From Myxococcales bacterium (lineage in GTDB: Bacteria > Myxococcota_C > UBA6777): a stretch of DNA of 64,000 nt. This document shows, in pieces, positions 43,656-52,482 of this stretch. Made by a program: the position numbers and the translations under genes. The stretch's first letter is position 1. Each line of letters begins with the position of its first letter. The stretch covers positions 1-64,000 of the forward strand of contig JACKEL010000005.1 in the NCBI GenBank assembly GCA_020632975.1, given 5' to 3'. The notes under the pieces are model-generated. The model ran no database searches. It had not been told where the DNA came from and saw nothing but the letters and a program-made list of their open reading frames with translations.

Positions 43656-44297
43656 ATGCTGAGCAAACTCCGTAAGAAAACCCAACAAGGTTTTACCCTG
43701 GTCGAGTTGATGATCGTTGTTGCGATCATCGGTATCTTGGCTGTCGTCGCGATCCCCACCTACATGCGTTTTACCCGCCAATCCAAAACTTCTGAAGTTA
43801 GTGTCAACTTGGCAGCTCTCAGCAAAGGCGCAACCGGTTGGTACAACGACGAACACACTGACACCTCAACGGGTAACCCTGTTGTTCGTCACTTCCCCAC
43901 TGACGTACCCAACGTTGGCGACGTAGCCAGCAAATTGAATGGTACCGTTCCCACTCTGGCCAGCGCCCTTCCGTGGGGAAGCGCAGAAGCAGGCGGCAAA
44001 GAGGGTTCGCGACCCGTGGCCCCCCCTTGTTCAACAGGTCAATCTCTCTACACCAAAGACGGTAACCGTTGGACCGGCACTCTCTGGACCCGCCTCCAAT
44101 TCGGTCTCGACAAAGCACACTACTTCCAGTACGCATACACCACAAGCGGAACTGGTGGTTCTGCAGGTTACCTGGTCGGCGCTGCTGCTGACCTCGACTG
44201 CGACAAGAAATACTCTGACTACCGCCTTCTCGGAACCGTCAGCGTCAACGGTGAAGTTGAGCGCTCCAACGTCGTCAAGAAAGACCCCCTCGAATAG
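43656..44297 (+). CDS. pilA: Type IV major pilin-like protein (copy 1)
   Basis: The product has 213 residues. The ATG at 43656 follows AAGGAG; an in-frame ATG at 43623 is less likely. The class-III leader KKTQQG is followed by FTLVELMIVVAIIGILAVV, with cleavage after Gly12 and Glu at +5. A globular domain follows, with two Cys (PPCSTG and DLDCDK) that could form the C-terminal disulfide loop. Its first 75 mature residues are identical to those of the second pilin. Expression probably depends on sigma-54 and PilR. A strong terminator follows, so it may be transcribed alone. Confidence 0.93.
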   Translation: MLSKLRKKTQQGFTLVELMIVVAIIGILAVVAIPTYMRFTRQSKTSEVSVNLAALSKGATGWYNDEHTDTSTGNPVVRHFPTDVPNVGDVASKLNGTVPTLASALPWGSAEAGGKEGSRPVAPPCSTGQSLYTKDGNRWTGTLWTRLQFGLDKAHYFQYAYTTSGTGGSAGYLVGAAADLDCDKKYSDYRLLGTVSVNGEVERSNVVKKDPLE

Positions 44298-44324
44298 TCT
44301 TCGGGCCTGACTCTTTCTTTCCAA

Positions 44325-44360
44325 CCCTCCTTGGAATTCCAAGGGGGGTTTTTTTTTCTT
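44325..44360 (+). terminator. Intrinsic terminator after first pilin
   Basis: CCTCCTTGG-AATT-CCAAGGGGGG forms a stem of about 9 bp and is followed by an unbroken run of about ten Ts. It separates the first pilin transcript from the downstream pilin. Confidence 0.9.
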
Positions 44361-44855
44361 TTTTCTCCATCTCCAAGTCCCCTCCACGAACCCTATGCTG
44401 TGGAGAATCATCCGACGAAAGAGAATTCGGACCAAACCAAGCGAACAAAAGCAAAGAACAAACAAGATTTCCTGAAACCAAAGAATTCGGAAAAGATTGG
44501 TTTTGCGAAGTCATCCACCAACAAAACAACAGCAAGACGCTATAACTTATTTTTTAATAAATAGACGACTAAATATCCCAAAAAACGAAGATGAAAAATC
44601 GAGCATCATTCTTGTATAAAGCAAGATGAACCTCAAAAACAAACAAGTCTACGCAATTTTATGGAGAGCGATTTTTTTTGTTTCGCTCTAAAAAGAGTAT
44701 CTTGGGAAATTTTTACTTCCCAAAAACTTTCAAAAATCATAAAACTCTCAGACTCAAAAAACCCCCAAGCTTCTTTTTGTTCTAACAAGTATCGTCGATC
44801 TGCCTCGATGGTATGCCCAAGGCAGGTCAAACAGCTTTTTGCAGGAGTACATTTC
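44361..44855. other. AT-rich spacer between the two pilin genes
   Basis: About 500 bp without a credible gene. Two short hairpins occur: AGAGCGA/TCGCTCT (44665-44689) and TTGGGAA/TTCCCAA (44702-44723). A promoter for the second pilin should be here. A GG-N10-GC pair near 44810-44822 is a poor sigma-54 match. Confidence 0.5.
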
Positions 44856-45488
44856 ATGAAAGATCACAAACACAAGCTCCAACAAGGTTTTACCCTGGTC
44901 GAGTTGATGATTGTTGTTGCGATCATCGGTATCTTGGCCGTCGTCGCGATCCCCACCTACATGCGTTTTACCCGTCAATCCAAAACTTCTGAAGTCAGCG
45001 TTAACTTGGCCGCTCTCAGCAAAGGCGCAACCGGTTGGTACAACGACGAACACACTGACACCTCGACAGGCAACCCCGTTGTTCGACATTTTCCTACAGG
45101 TAGAACGCAACTCTCCACGGTCAATCCATCGAACGGCGAAACGAGCCTCACTGCTGCCCTGAGTTGGCCTTCCAGCGAAAGTGATTATATAGCAGCACGA
45201 CCCACAACTCCGCCATGTGCGAATGGTCAGTCACTTTACACCAAAGACTCGGACCGCTGGTCAGGGTTGATCTGGACCCGCCTTCAGTTTGGCCTCGACA
45301 AAGCGCATTACTTCCAGTATCAATACTCAACATCTGGGACAGGGCACTCTTCGGCCTACCTTGTGGCCGCTCGAGCAGACTTGGACTGCGATAGGAATTA
45401 TTCGAACTATCGTCTGTTAGGAAAAGTAAACGAACTCACTGGTGAAGTAGAGCACTCTAATATCGTAAAGAAAGATCCTCTTGAATGA
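44856..45488 (+). CDS. Type IV pilin-like protein (copy 2)
   Basis: The product has 210 residues. The ATG at 44856 follows GCAGGAG; the longer open frame upstream is AT-rich and non-coding. Leader KHKLQQG, then FTLVELMIVVAIIGILAVV. Mature residues 1 to about 75 are identical to copy 1, with mainly synonymous DNA differences, but the C-terminal half diverges while keeping the GQSLYTKD, WTRLQFGLDKAHYFQY and DLDC blocks. The stop overlaps the next start (ATGA), so the downstream protein is translationally coupled. Confidence 0.92.
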   Translation: MKDHKHKLQQGFTLVELMIVVAIIGILAVVAIPTYMRFTRQSKTSEVSVNLAALSKGATGWYNDEHTDTSTGNPVVRHFPTGRTQLSTVNPSNGETSLTAALSWPSSESDYIAARPTTPPCANGQSLYTKDSDRWSGLIWTRLQFGLDKAHYFQYQYSTSGTGHSSAYLVAARADLDCDRNYSNYRLLGKVNELTGEVEHSNIVKKDPLE

Positions 45489-46477
45489 AGACCCCCCTTC
45501 TCAAGCTCACTCCTTTCCTTCGCAAAAGCCTAACACTCCTACTATTTCTTTGTCTTGTTGGTGGTCTCATTGCAAACCGACAAGACATGCGCCTCAAACG
45601 CTCGGGTTGGAGTGGCAGGGACAACGATCTCTACCATCTTCCCTCTCCCCAAAATCTCCAGCGACTCTCTGTGGGTTATCGTGGTGTGCTTGCGGATCTG
45701 GTATGGATTCGAGCCTTACTTTACGCAGGAGAGCACTTCAGCGATAAAATCGGGAGTATTCGTTGGCTTCCCCAATACTTCGAGGCAGTGCGCGCGCTTG
45801 ACCCCAAGTATCGCTTTGCTTACGAATGGGCCGCGACACTCAACATTTACAATCGCCGCACCCCCACAAGGCGCGACATGGTGGAGAGTTTGCGCATCCT
45901 AGATTTGGGGCGAGAACAGTTCCCAAATGACCATTACTTCCCCTACTCCATCGCGATGGCCTATATCTTCGAGATCAACTTGACAAGGCGAGACCACCAA
46001 CAGTTACGCCAAGATTACAAGGCATTTTGCAAAAAACCCGTTCCCTCTGCACTGAGTCGAGACCAACTCATCCGTCAAACAAGAAGCTGTATGAAACGCA
46101 TCGGTGCACGCTACCTCATGGAAGCCGCATCAAAGCCCAATGCTCCGCCTTATATTGGGGTCCAAGCAGCTGGTTTGATGCGAAGAAATCACACAAACAA
46201 CCAGATGATTTGTAACTATCTGATGGATTTGTTGTGGCGTGCCAACCAAGCAGAAAGCGTAAGAAAGATTCGTGAGCGACTGAGTCTGTATTGCGGAAGC
46301 AAAAAGACAAAAGAATCAATATGCCGCGAAAAACAGTTCACTGCACAATGGCAAAAACAAGCGGACTATATGCCCCGTGTGGTGTTTGGTCATCTCGTTC
46401 AAAGAGAATATTTCCGACAACTTGAGCCTTTTTCCCCACTCAAACCACCGCAAGACCCTTGCGTGACCCGCCCCTAA
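45485..46477 (+). CDS. Membrane-anchored helical (TPR-like) protein coupled to pilin 2
   Basis: The product has 330 residues and overlaps the pilin stop by 4 bases. One N-terminal membrane segment (about residues 14-32) is followed by a helical domain with GYRGVLADLVWIRALLYAGEHF and DPKYRFAYEWAATLN, resembling TPR-like proteins found in deltaproteobacterial genomes. Several Cys are in the C-terminal half. The coupling suggests a dedicated role in assembly, stability or export of the second pilin; this is inference from position. Confidence 0.75.
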   Translation: MKTPLLKLTPFLRKSLTLLLFLCLVGGLIANRQDMRLKRSGWSGRDNDLYHLPSPQNLQRLSVGYRGVLADLVWIRALLYAGEHFSDKIGSIRWLPQYFEAVRALDPKYRFAYEWAATLNIYNRRTPTRRDMVESLRILDLGREQFPNDHYFPYSIAMAYIFEINLTRRDHQQLRQDYKAFCKKPVPSALSRDQLIRQTRSCMKRIGARYLMEAASKPNAPPYIGVQAAGLMRRNHTNNQMICNYLMDLLWRANQAESVRKIRERLSLYCGSKKTKESICREKQFTAQWQKQADYMPRVVFGHLVQREYFRQLEPFSPLKPPQDPCVTRP

Positions 46478-46497
46478 GTCCCCACCCCAGTTCGCGA

Positions 46498-47124
46498 TCA
46501 ATCTAAAGTATAGTGTACCTTGCCATGTCCGACCACACCTGACATACCAAAACGCATCTTACAGTTGGAACCGCCCGCAGAACTGGAAGGCGTGCAGCTT
46601 CCGCCTTTCAAAGAACCATCTGCACAAGCCACAAAGGTTTCCGCTGTCGTCGAAAAGAAAGTCGTGCGGATCATCCCACCACACGTCGTACCACCGCTGG
46701 GGGTCACAACATCAGTGTCTGTCTCAGCTGTGATGGCAGATGAACTGACGCGTACACGCTTGACCCAATAACGGAAGTACACAGAACGGCTGGGGGGTTG
46801 GTATTGTAAGGTTGCCCAGTTTTTGGTGCCAACGGTCGAGTCTGCAGAAGGATCTCCCCAAGGTTGTGGGTCTCCAACAAACGCAACACCCGTTCCTTTG
46901 GGGTGGGTGCTTGTCGAGAGAAAGCGGTTGTTGTCTTGAAAGTACATCTCTTCTTTCAAGCGAATCTGCGGAAGGAGCGTCATGGGTTCTTGGGCACGTG
47001 ACCAGATCACATATTTTCGATAGGAAGGAACGGCAACAGCCGCCAATATCCCGATGATCACGACGACGATCATCACCTCAACCAACGTGAACCCTCCAGC
47101 GCGGGCGTGTCTTTTTGCTCTCAT
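46498..47124 (-). CDS. Type IV pilin/pseudopilin-like protein
   Basis: The product has 208 residues, with AAAGGAG upstream of the ATG. Leader KRHARAGG, then FTLVEVMIVVVIIGILAAVAVPSY, is a prepilin peptidase substrate with Glu at +5. The globular part differs from the two pilins above; four Cys (TTCGG, FVACAD, GGSCTP, SNCKM) cluster at the C-terminus. It could be a minor pilin. It is convergent with the TPR-like gene and lies 44 bp after pilR on the same strand. Confidence 0.9.
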   Translation of the reverse strand: MRAKRHARAGGFTLVEVMIVVVIIGILAAVAVPSYRKYVIWSRAQEPMTLLPQIRLKEEMYFQDNNRFLSTSTHPKGTGVAFVGDPQPWGDPSADSTVGTKNWATLQYQPPSRSVYFRYWVKRVRVSSSAITAETDTDVVTPSGGTTCGGMIRTTFFSTTAETFVACADGSLKGGSCTPSSSAGGSNCKMRFGMSGVVGHGKVHYTLD

Positions 47125-47168
47125 CTGTCCTCGCTCCTTTTTAAAAGCATTGGCCTTCCCAAGGCCGC

Positions 47169-48557
47169 CTATTCATCGCCATCCAAAGCTATCTCCAACT
47201 TACTTAGACGATAACGTAACGAACGAAATGATATCTGTAATAACTTGGCTGCTTCTTTCCGTATACCGTCCGCTTGATGCAAAGCTTCGAGCAAGATCTC
47301 CCGCTCCACAGAAGCCAAAAAAGACTCCAATCCTTCGGGTGGCAGCGTCGAAAAAGAAAACGGAGTTTCTCGAGAAAGGGTCGTTTGTTGCTCAGCCAAA
47401 CCCAACAAAAACTCTGGAAGGATCTCCTCTCCAGTTGCCAAAAGCACAGCACGTTCCATGATATTTTGCAACTCACGAACGTTCCCAGGATAATCGTAGC
47501 GAAGCAAAAGCTCCATAGCCTCGCGAGAAATCGATCGGATGGGGCGTTGCAACTCTTGCGCCGCACGCGCAAGAAAGGATTGCGCCAACAAAGGAATGTC
47601 TTCGGTTCTCTCGCGTAATGCGGGCATATGGATCGATAGGACATTCAAACGAAAGAAGAGATCTTCGCGAAATCGGCCCAAACGCACTTCTTCTTTGAGA
47701 TTGCGATTGGTGGCTGCAATCAGTCTCACATCCAGTGAGATATCGTGTTGGGCTCCCAATGGACGCACACAGCGATCTTGCAGCACGCGCAACAGTTTGA
47801 CCTGCAAAGCAAGAGGCATCTCACCGATCTCGTCCAAAAAGAGCGTACCACCATCCGCCAGCTGAAAGAGACCTATCTTGTCTCGATCTGCTCCCGTAAA
47901 TGCGCCTTTTACGTGGCCGAAAAGCTCGCTCTCCAACAAAGACTCTGGGATAGCCCCACAGTTGATCGCGACGAAAGGCCGTTCTTTTCGCTGACTGTTG
48001 TAGTGCAAGGCGCGCGCGACCAACTCCTTGCCTGTACCGCTTTCTCCGAGCACCAAGACGTTGACCTTGGTATCGATCACTTTGCGCATCAAATCGAAAA
48101 CTTTTTTCATGGGGTCACTTTTCCCCAGCAAGTTTCCAAACTGATAACGCTCGCGCAACTCATCGCGTAACAAACTATTTTCTTGGAGTAGCGCGCGTTT
48201 TTCGAGCGACTTTTCTAAGACGGCCTCGATCTCTTTGTTTTTGAATGGCTTTTGCACATAATCATAGGCCCCCAACTTCATCGCTTCGATGGCGGTTTCG
48301 GTGGTAGCAAACGCCGTGAGGATCACGACCTGCGTGGAAGAAGAGACGCGACGCACGCACTTCAAAACACCGATGCCATCGACACTTCCAGGCATCTTGA
48401 GATCTGTAAAAACCACATCAAAGTCGTCTTGTTCGATCAAAGAGATCGCTTCATCCCCCGAAGCCACCGACTCTACCAAGCATCCTGCGCGCCGCATAAG
48501 CAACGACAGGATCTCCCGCATCGAAGGTTCATCATCAACGATGAGTACACGTTTCAT
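47169..48557 (-). CDS. pilR: Sigma-54-dependent response regulator PilR
   Basis: The product has 462 residues. The receiver domain has phospho-acceptor Asp52 (FTDLKMPG). The AAA+ domain has Walker A GESGTGKE (171-178), the sigma-54 contact loop GAFTGA (218-223), and Walker B GGTLFLDEIGEM. The C-terminal Fis-type helix-turn-helix is EAAKLLQISFRSLRYRLSKL. Linkage to pilS and pilins supports the PilR assignment over other NtrC-type regulators. It probably acts at the sigma-54 promoter at 43540. Its start overlaps the pilS stop by 4 bases. Confidence 0.92.
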   Translation of the reverse strand: MKRVLIVDDEPSMREILSLLMRRAGCLVESVASGDEAISLIEQDDFDVVFTDLKMPGSVDGIGVLKCVRRVSSSTQVVILTAFATTETAIEAMKLGAYDYVQKPFKNKEIEAVLEKSLEKRALLQENSLLRDELRERYQFGNLLGKSDPMKKVFDLMRKVIDTKVNVLVLGESGTGKELVARALHYNSQRKERPFVAINCGAIPESLLESELFGHVKGAFTGADRDKIGLFQLADGGTLFLDEIGEMPLALQVKLLRVLQDRCVRPLGAQHDISLDVRLIAATNRNLKEEVRLGRFREDLFFRLNVLSIHMPALRERTEDIPLLAQSFLARAAQELQRPIRSISREAMELLLRYDYPGNVRELQNIMERAVLLATGEEILPEFLLGLAEQQTTLSRETPFSFSTLPPEGLESFLASVEREILLEALHQADGIRKEAAKLLQISFRSLRYRLSKLEIALDGDE

Positions 48558-50377
48558 CCTTCCCCTCCTTCCGCGAGCATCGCAACATCTAAAGGAACCT
48601 CTATGGTTGAACTAGGGGCACTCTTCTCTGCTTTTTCGATGTGAGTCTCTTGCAAGCGCGAGCTCTTCGGGAAGCAAAGTCGAAAACAGGTCCCACCCTC
48701 CGCAGGTGCGTGGAGCTCGATTTTTCCAAAGTGCGCAGAGAGGATACGCTGAACCACCGCCAGTCCAAGGCCCGTTCCACCTGCTTTTGTCGAGAAGAAC
48801 GGATCAAACAAGCGATCATGGATCTCTGGTGGAATGCCAGAGCCACGATCGATCACATCGATCCATGTCCCTGAATCTACGGGACGGACACGCACTTGCA
48901 CAGGATCTTTTTTGGGTAAGGTGGCTTGGGCAGCGTTGATCAACAGATTCCAGATCACCTGCTCGAAAAGTTGCGGATCAAGGTCGACCCAACAGTCTTC
49001 AGGACAATCGAGTTCGACCCCCACAGAAGAGAATCGTTCGTCTTGCTTGAACAACACCAAGACCTCGCGCAACAACCCTGCAACAGAGTAAGGCGAAAGC
49101 TGGGCTTCTTTGGGCCGCGCAAACAACAAAAAGTCGCTCAATAGGTTGTTTAGGCGCTCAGTCTCTCGAACTGCGATATCCATCAACAGTTGATGTTCTG
49201 GTGGCGTATCCATGTCTTCTTGGAGCATCTGAATCGCCCCAGACAACGAGGCCAAGGGATTGCGAATCTCGTGTGCAAGTCCCGCAGCCAGCTCACCGAT
49301 CGCAGCCAAACGCTCGTTGCGTCGGGCACTTTCTTCCATCTCTTTGATGGGGGTGAGATCCTGAAACAAGATCAACCACCCCACACCCCGCTCCTCACGA
49401 TCGCGAAGCGGCGAACAAGAAACACCCAAGATGCGATTTTGCCCATCGCTTCGAAGATAAGGGACTTCTAGACGAGAACCTAGGCTTTCTCGTGCTTGGA
49501 TGGCTTGCCAAGGAAAAGAAGGCACAAGCTCCAAGATCTGCACAGGGCCTGTCCACTCAGGCAAGACCCCTAAGATCTCCCATGCTACGGGGTTAAGGAA
49601 CTGTACCCTTCCTTGTACATCCATCGTGATCAAGCCCGAACTTAGGCTCATGACGATATCGCGATGGAGGGTTCTCAAGTCGTCGTGTTGTGTGAGCAGT
49701 GCTTCCAAATGGCTTTGTTTTTCTTGGATCAACTCGCCGCTAGAACGCAGTTGCTCAGCGAGATGACTCGACAACAAAGCCACCAAAAAGAACGCCGAGC
49801 CATACACCAACAAGACATACAAAAAGTCGTAGATCTCCAAAGGAGATGGCTGACGAACAAAGACCAGAAGTTTGACCCACCCCAACAGGCTCGCGGTCAG
49901 CAAGATCAAGAGCATCACTTGGCTCACTGCCGCGAAAAGAAAGGTTGTCTTTCGAGACAACAACACAGACGCTTCGATGATCACAAGCAGATACGCAAAC
50001 AGAAACAAAGACTCTTGGCATCCCGTGGCCAAAACGAGCAACGTGACCAGCAAGAGGTCACCGGAGATTTGCCAAGTCGCAAAGCGCTCAAGTAATGCAA
50101 AAGACCGTAAACGCGGGAGGATAAAGCTGTAGAGCAATGTAAAAAAATACATCGCCCCAACCAACCAAAACACAAAGTTTTCGGTGGGGTAGATCTCTTG
50201 CGTAGAACGCCGCATCTGGTAGGCCACGGTCGCGCCCATCAGAAGCGTACCAATGGCCAGCCGCGTCCCCATCATCCAAAGAAGACGTCGTTCGAAACCA
50301 GCAAACCGAGGTGACGAAAGAAAAAGAGAAGACAGGGGAGCGGAAACAGGGAGACTGGAAGAAGATAGAGAGCGCAA
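48554..50377 (-). CDS. pilS: Sensor histidine kinase PilS
   Basis: The product has 607 residues if the TTG at 50377 is used; no strong ribosome site is seen, so a start nearer WMMGTRLAIG is possible. Six hydrophobic segments occupy about residues 35-205, followed by a PAS domain (LITMDVQGRVQFLNPVAWEILG). The HisKA box is GLAHEIRNPLASL with the phospho-His. ATPase motifs are NLLINAAQA, DRGSGIPPEI and GGTGLGLAVV. In Pseudomonas PilS senses PilA in the membrane; the six-segment layout fits that model. Confidence 0.9.
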   Translation of the reverse strand: MRSLSSSSLPVSAPLSSLFLSSPRFAGFERRLLWMMGTRLAIGTLLMGATVAYQMRRSTQEIYPTENFVFWLVGAMYFFTLLYSFILPRLRSFALLERFATWQISGDLLLVTLLVLATGCQESLFLFAYLLVIIEASVLLSRKTTFLFAAVSQVMLLILLTASLLGWVKLLVFVRQPSPLEIYDFLYVLLVYGSAFFLVALLSSHLAEQLRSSGELIQEKQSHLEALLTQHDDLRTLHRDIVMSLSSGLITMDVQGRVQFLNPVAWEILGVLPEWTGPVQILELVPSFPWQAIQARESLGSRLEVPYLRSDGQNRILGVSCSPLRDREERGVGWLILFQDLTPIKEMEESARRNERLAAIGELAAGLAHEIRNPLASLSGAIQMLQEDMDTPPEHQLLMDIAVRETERLNNLLSDFLLFARPKEAQLSPYSVAGLLREVLVLFKQDERFSSVGVELDCPEDCWVDLDPQLFEQVIWNLLINAAQATLPKKDPVQVRVRPVDSGTWIDVIDRGSGIPPEIHDRLFDPFFSTKAGGTGLGLAVVQRILSAHFGKIELHAPAEGGTCFRLCFPKSSRLQETHIEKAEKSAPSSTIEVPLDVAMLAEGGEG

Positions 50378-50479
50378 AGATCAGCCAGCCTTTCTTGTTT
50401 CAATCTTTCGGTAAGAAGGCAAGTTCAGCATCAAGAACAGCAGGCATTGGGGTGGGAAAAAAGGAGAGGACACCTAAGA

Positions 50480-51688
50480 TCACTTGATGTTTCCAGCGAG
50501 CGTAAAGATGGGCATGTACATCGCGATCAACATCCCCCCCAAAACAACCGCAACCATCAACAACATCAAAGGTTCCATCGCTTGGGTCATTGCGCCTACC
50601 GCGTCATCGACTTCTTCTTCGTAGAAGTCAGCGATCTTCGACAACATGACGTCCAAAGCACCCGTCGCTTCACCAACGCCGATCATCTGGACCACCATCG
50701 GAGGAAACACTTTGGTTTCTTCGAGGGGTCCAACCATGTTTTGACCTTCAGAGATCTTGTCGCGAACGTAGTAGACCGACTCTTCGATCTTGCGGTTACC
50801 AGAGGCTTTCGCAACAATGTCCAACGCATCCAACAAAGGAACCCCAGAGGAGATCATGGTTCCAAGTGTACGCGTAAAACGAGCAACCGCCGACTTTCGC
50901 ACAACAGGCCCGAGTAGAGGGAGATACAACAACGAACGGTCCCAAATATTTCGTCCCCAGTTCGAGTTGTAAAAGACGCGAAAGGCCCAGATTAGCCCGA
51001 CGACACCAGCAATCAAAAACAGGATGTATTTTTGGAAGAACTCACTCAACTCGATAACTTTTTGCGTCATCCAAGGTAGTTGCCCCCCCATACTCGCAAA
51101 CATGCTCTGGAAGGTAGGGATAACCCAGATCATCATAACGGTGACGGACACGATCATGACCGCGATAATCGCCATAGGATAGACCATGGCGCCTTTTACC
51201 TTTTTGATGACCTTCATGTTCTTTTCGATGAAGACCGCCAAACGGTTCAAGATCGTATCCAAAACCCCACCGATCTCCCCCGCCGCCACAAGGTTGACGA
51301 ACAATGCGTCGAAGACCTTGGGGTGCTTTTTCAGCGCGTCCGCAAAGGTCGAACCGCTCTCGATATCAGCCTTGATTTGCAACAAGACTCTTTTAAAGAA
51401 GGGGTTTGTGTTTTGGCTGGAGAGGATGTCCATACACTGAACAAGCGGAAGACCCGCATCGATCATCGTCGCAAACTGACGCGTGAAAACAACCAGCTCT
51501 TTGATCGAGACACCCGCGAAGATCTCAGGCATCTTGATATCGATGTTGATACCTTTTTTCTTAATCTTGGGGCTGGTGATCCCCATAATGCGCAGTCGCG
51601 CTTGGACGTCAGCAAGTGCTTTTGCTTCCATCTCACCACGCTTGATATCTCCGGAAGGTCCGCGACCTTCCCAGGTGAAAACAGCCAT
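50480..51688 (-). CDS. pilC: Type IV pilus inner-membrane platform protein PilC
   Basis: The product has 402 residues. The ATG at 51688 has GGGAGG upstream. It has the two tandem T2SF domains with three membrane segments: FTRQFATMIDAGLPLVQCMDIL and FTRTLGTMISSGVPLLDALDI repeat the family signature. The C-terminal AMEPLMLLMVAVVLGGMLIAMYMPIF is canonical. It anchors the PilB/PilT motors. No pilB, pilT, pilM-Q genes lie in the window. Confidence 0.94.
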   Translation of the reverse strand: MAVFTWEGRGPSGDIKRGEMEAKALADVQARLRIMGITSPKIKKKGINIDIKMPEIFAGVSIKELVVFTRQFATMIDAGLPLVQCMDILSSQNTNPFFKRVLLQIKADIESGSTFADALKKHPKVFDALFVNLVAAGEIGGVLDTILNRLAVFIEKNMKVIKKVKGAMVYPMAIIAVMIVSVTVMMIWVIPTFQSMFASMGGQLPWMTQKVIELSEFFQKYILFLIAGVVGLIWAFRVFYNSNWGRNIWDRSLLYLPLLGPVVRKSAVARFTRTLGTMISSGVPLLDALDIVAKASGNRKIEESVYYVRDKISEGQNMVGPLEETKVFPPMVVQMIGVGEATGALDVMLSKIADFYEEEVDDAVGAMTQAMEPLMLLMVAVVLGGMLIAMYMPIFTLAGNIK

Positions 51689-51808
51689 TCTTTTCCTCCC
51701 ACGAGCCACAAAAAGGCTTTTCTGGTGACGTCCTATATGACCAAGGCATTATAAAGAGATCTACAAGAGTTGCAAGGACAACGCACCAAGAGCCCCCTCA
51801 CATCGCTC

Positions 51809-52462
51809 TCACGCACGCATACGCATCCCAAGATACAACACACCTGCCAACATCCCCAAAGAGAAGAGCAGCCAGAGTCCCCCCCACACAACAGAGGGAA
51901 TCCCTGTAAGTTCCGACATCTTGTACGCGTCAGATTGTTTGACAGTACGACGAATGGTGTCATCAAAGATGTCATACACCGCATACAACGCGCTCATCGT
52001 ACCCACAAACAAAACAAAGTAAGCCAAAAAAGCCCCTTCTTGGATCCACCAAAGCAACGCGATCATCCCCACGAAAAGCAGCGTCAGTCCGCGCGTTAGC
52101 CAGTTGGTGGCCCAAAACAACAAGATCACCATCGCTGCTCCCAAAAGAACAGAGGTGATCTTGGCGAGCGTGGGTTGGCTGCCCAATAAAATCAAAGCTG
52201 AGCCAAAGATCGAAGAACCGAGATAGCCTGCTGGCAAGATCAACCACATCGAACCGCCACGCAGATGCGTCACGCCTCCCTGGTCTGCGTTGACCTCGAT
52301 GCCATCGACTTTTGCACCTGTCACCCACCCTGCCAGAGCGTGAGCAGCTTCATGCACGTAGATCGTGATCAACTTGAAGGGATACAACACAGGCGTATGC
52401 CACAAAAAGAAGATCACCACACCATAGCCCAGCACCAAGAGCAACCACCACCAACCTGCCAT
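51809..52462 (-). CDS. M50B-like membrane metalloprotease
   Basis: The product has 217 residues and about six membrane segments. The zinc site is HEAAH (IYVHEAAHALAGWVTGAKVDGIEV), and GGVTHLRGG, LPAGYLGSSIFG follow, as in the peptidase M50B-like family. A late VYDIFDDTIRR may hold an acidic ligand. It is distinct from RseP, with no PDZ domain. Substrate unknown. It follows the Cys-rich C2-like gene by 20 bp on the same strand. Confidence 0.82.
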   Translation of the reverse strand: MAGWWWLLLVLGYGVVIFFLWHTPVLYPFKLITIYVHEAAHALAGWVTGAKVDGIEVNADQGGVTHLRGGSMWLILPAGYLGSSIFGSALILLGSQPTLAKITSVLLGAAMVILLFWATNWLTRGLTLLFVGMIALLWWIQEGAFLAYFVLFVGTMSALYAVYDIFDDTIRRTVKQSDAYKMSELTGIPSVVWGGLWLLFSLGMLAGVLYLGMRMRA

Positions 52463-52482
52463 CTATCGGCCCTTTCAGCTCG

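Noticed and set aside
44806..44825. Possible sigma-54 promoter (GG-N10-GC) for the second pilin
   Set aside because: Spacing fits but the -24 and -12 flanks match poorly (ATGGTATG, AGGCA), and it lies only about 30 bp before the ATG.
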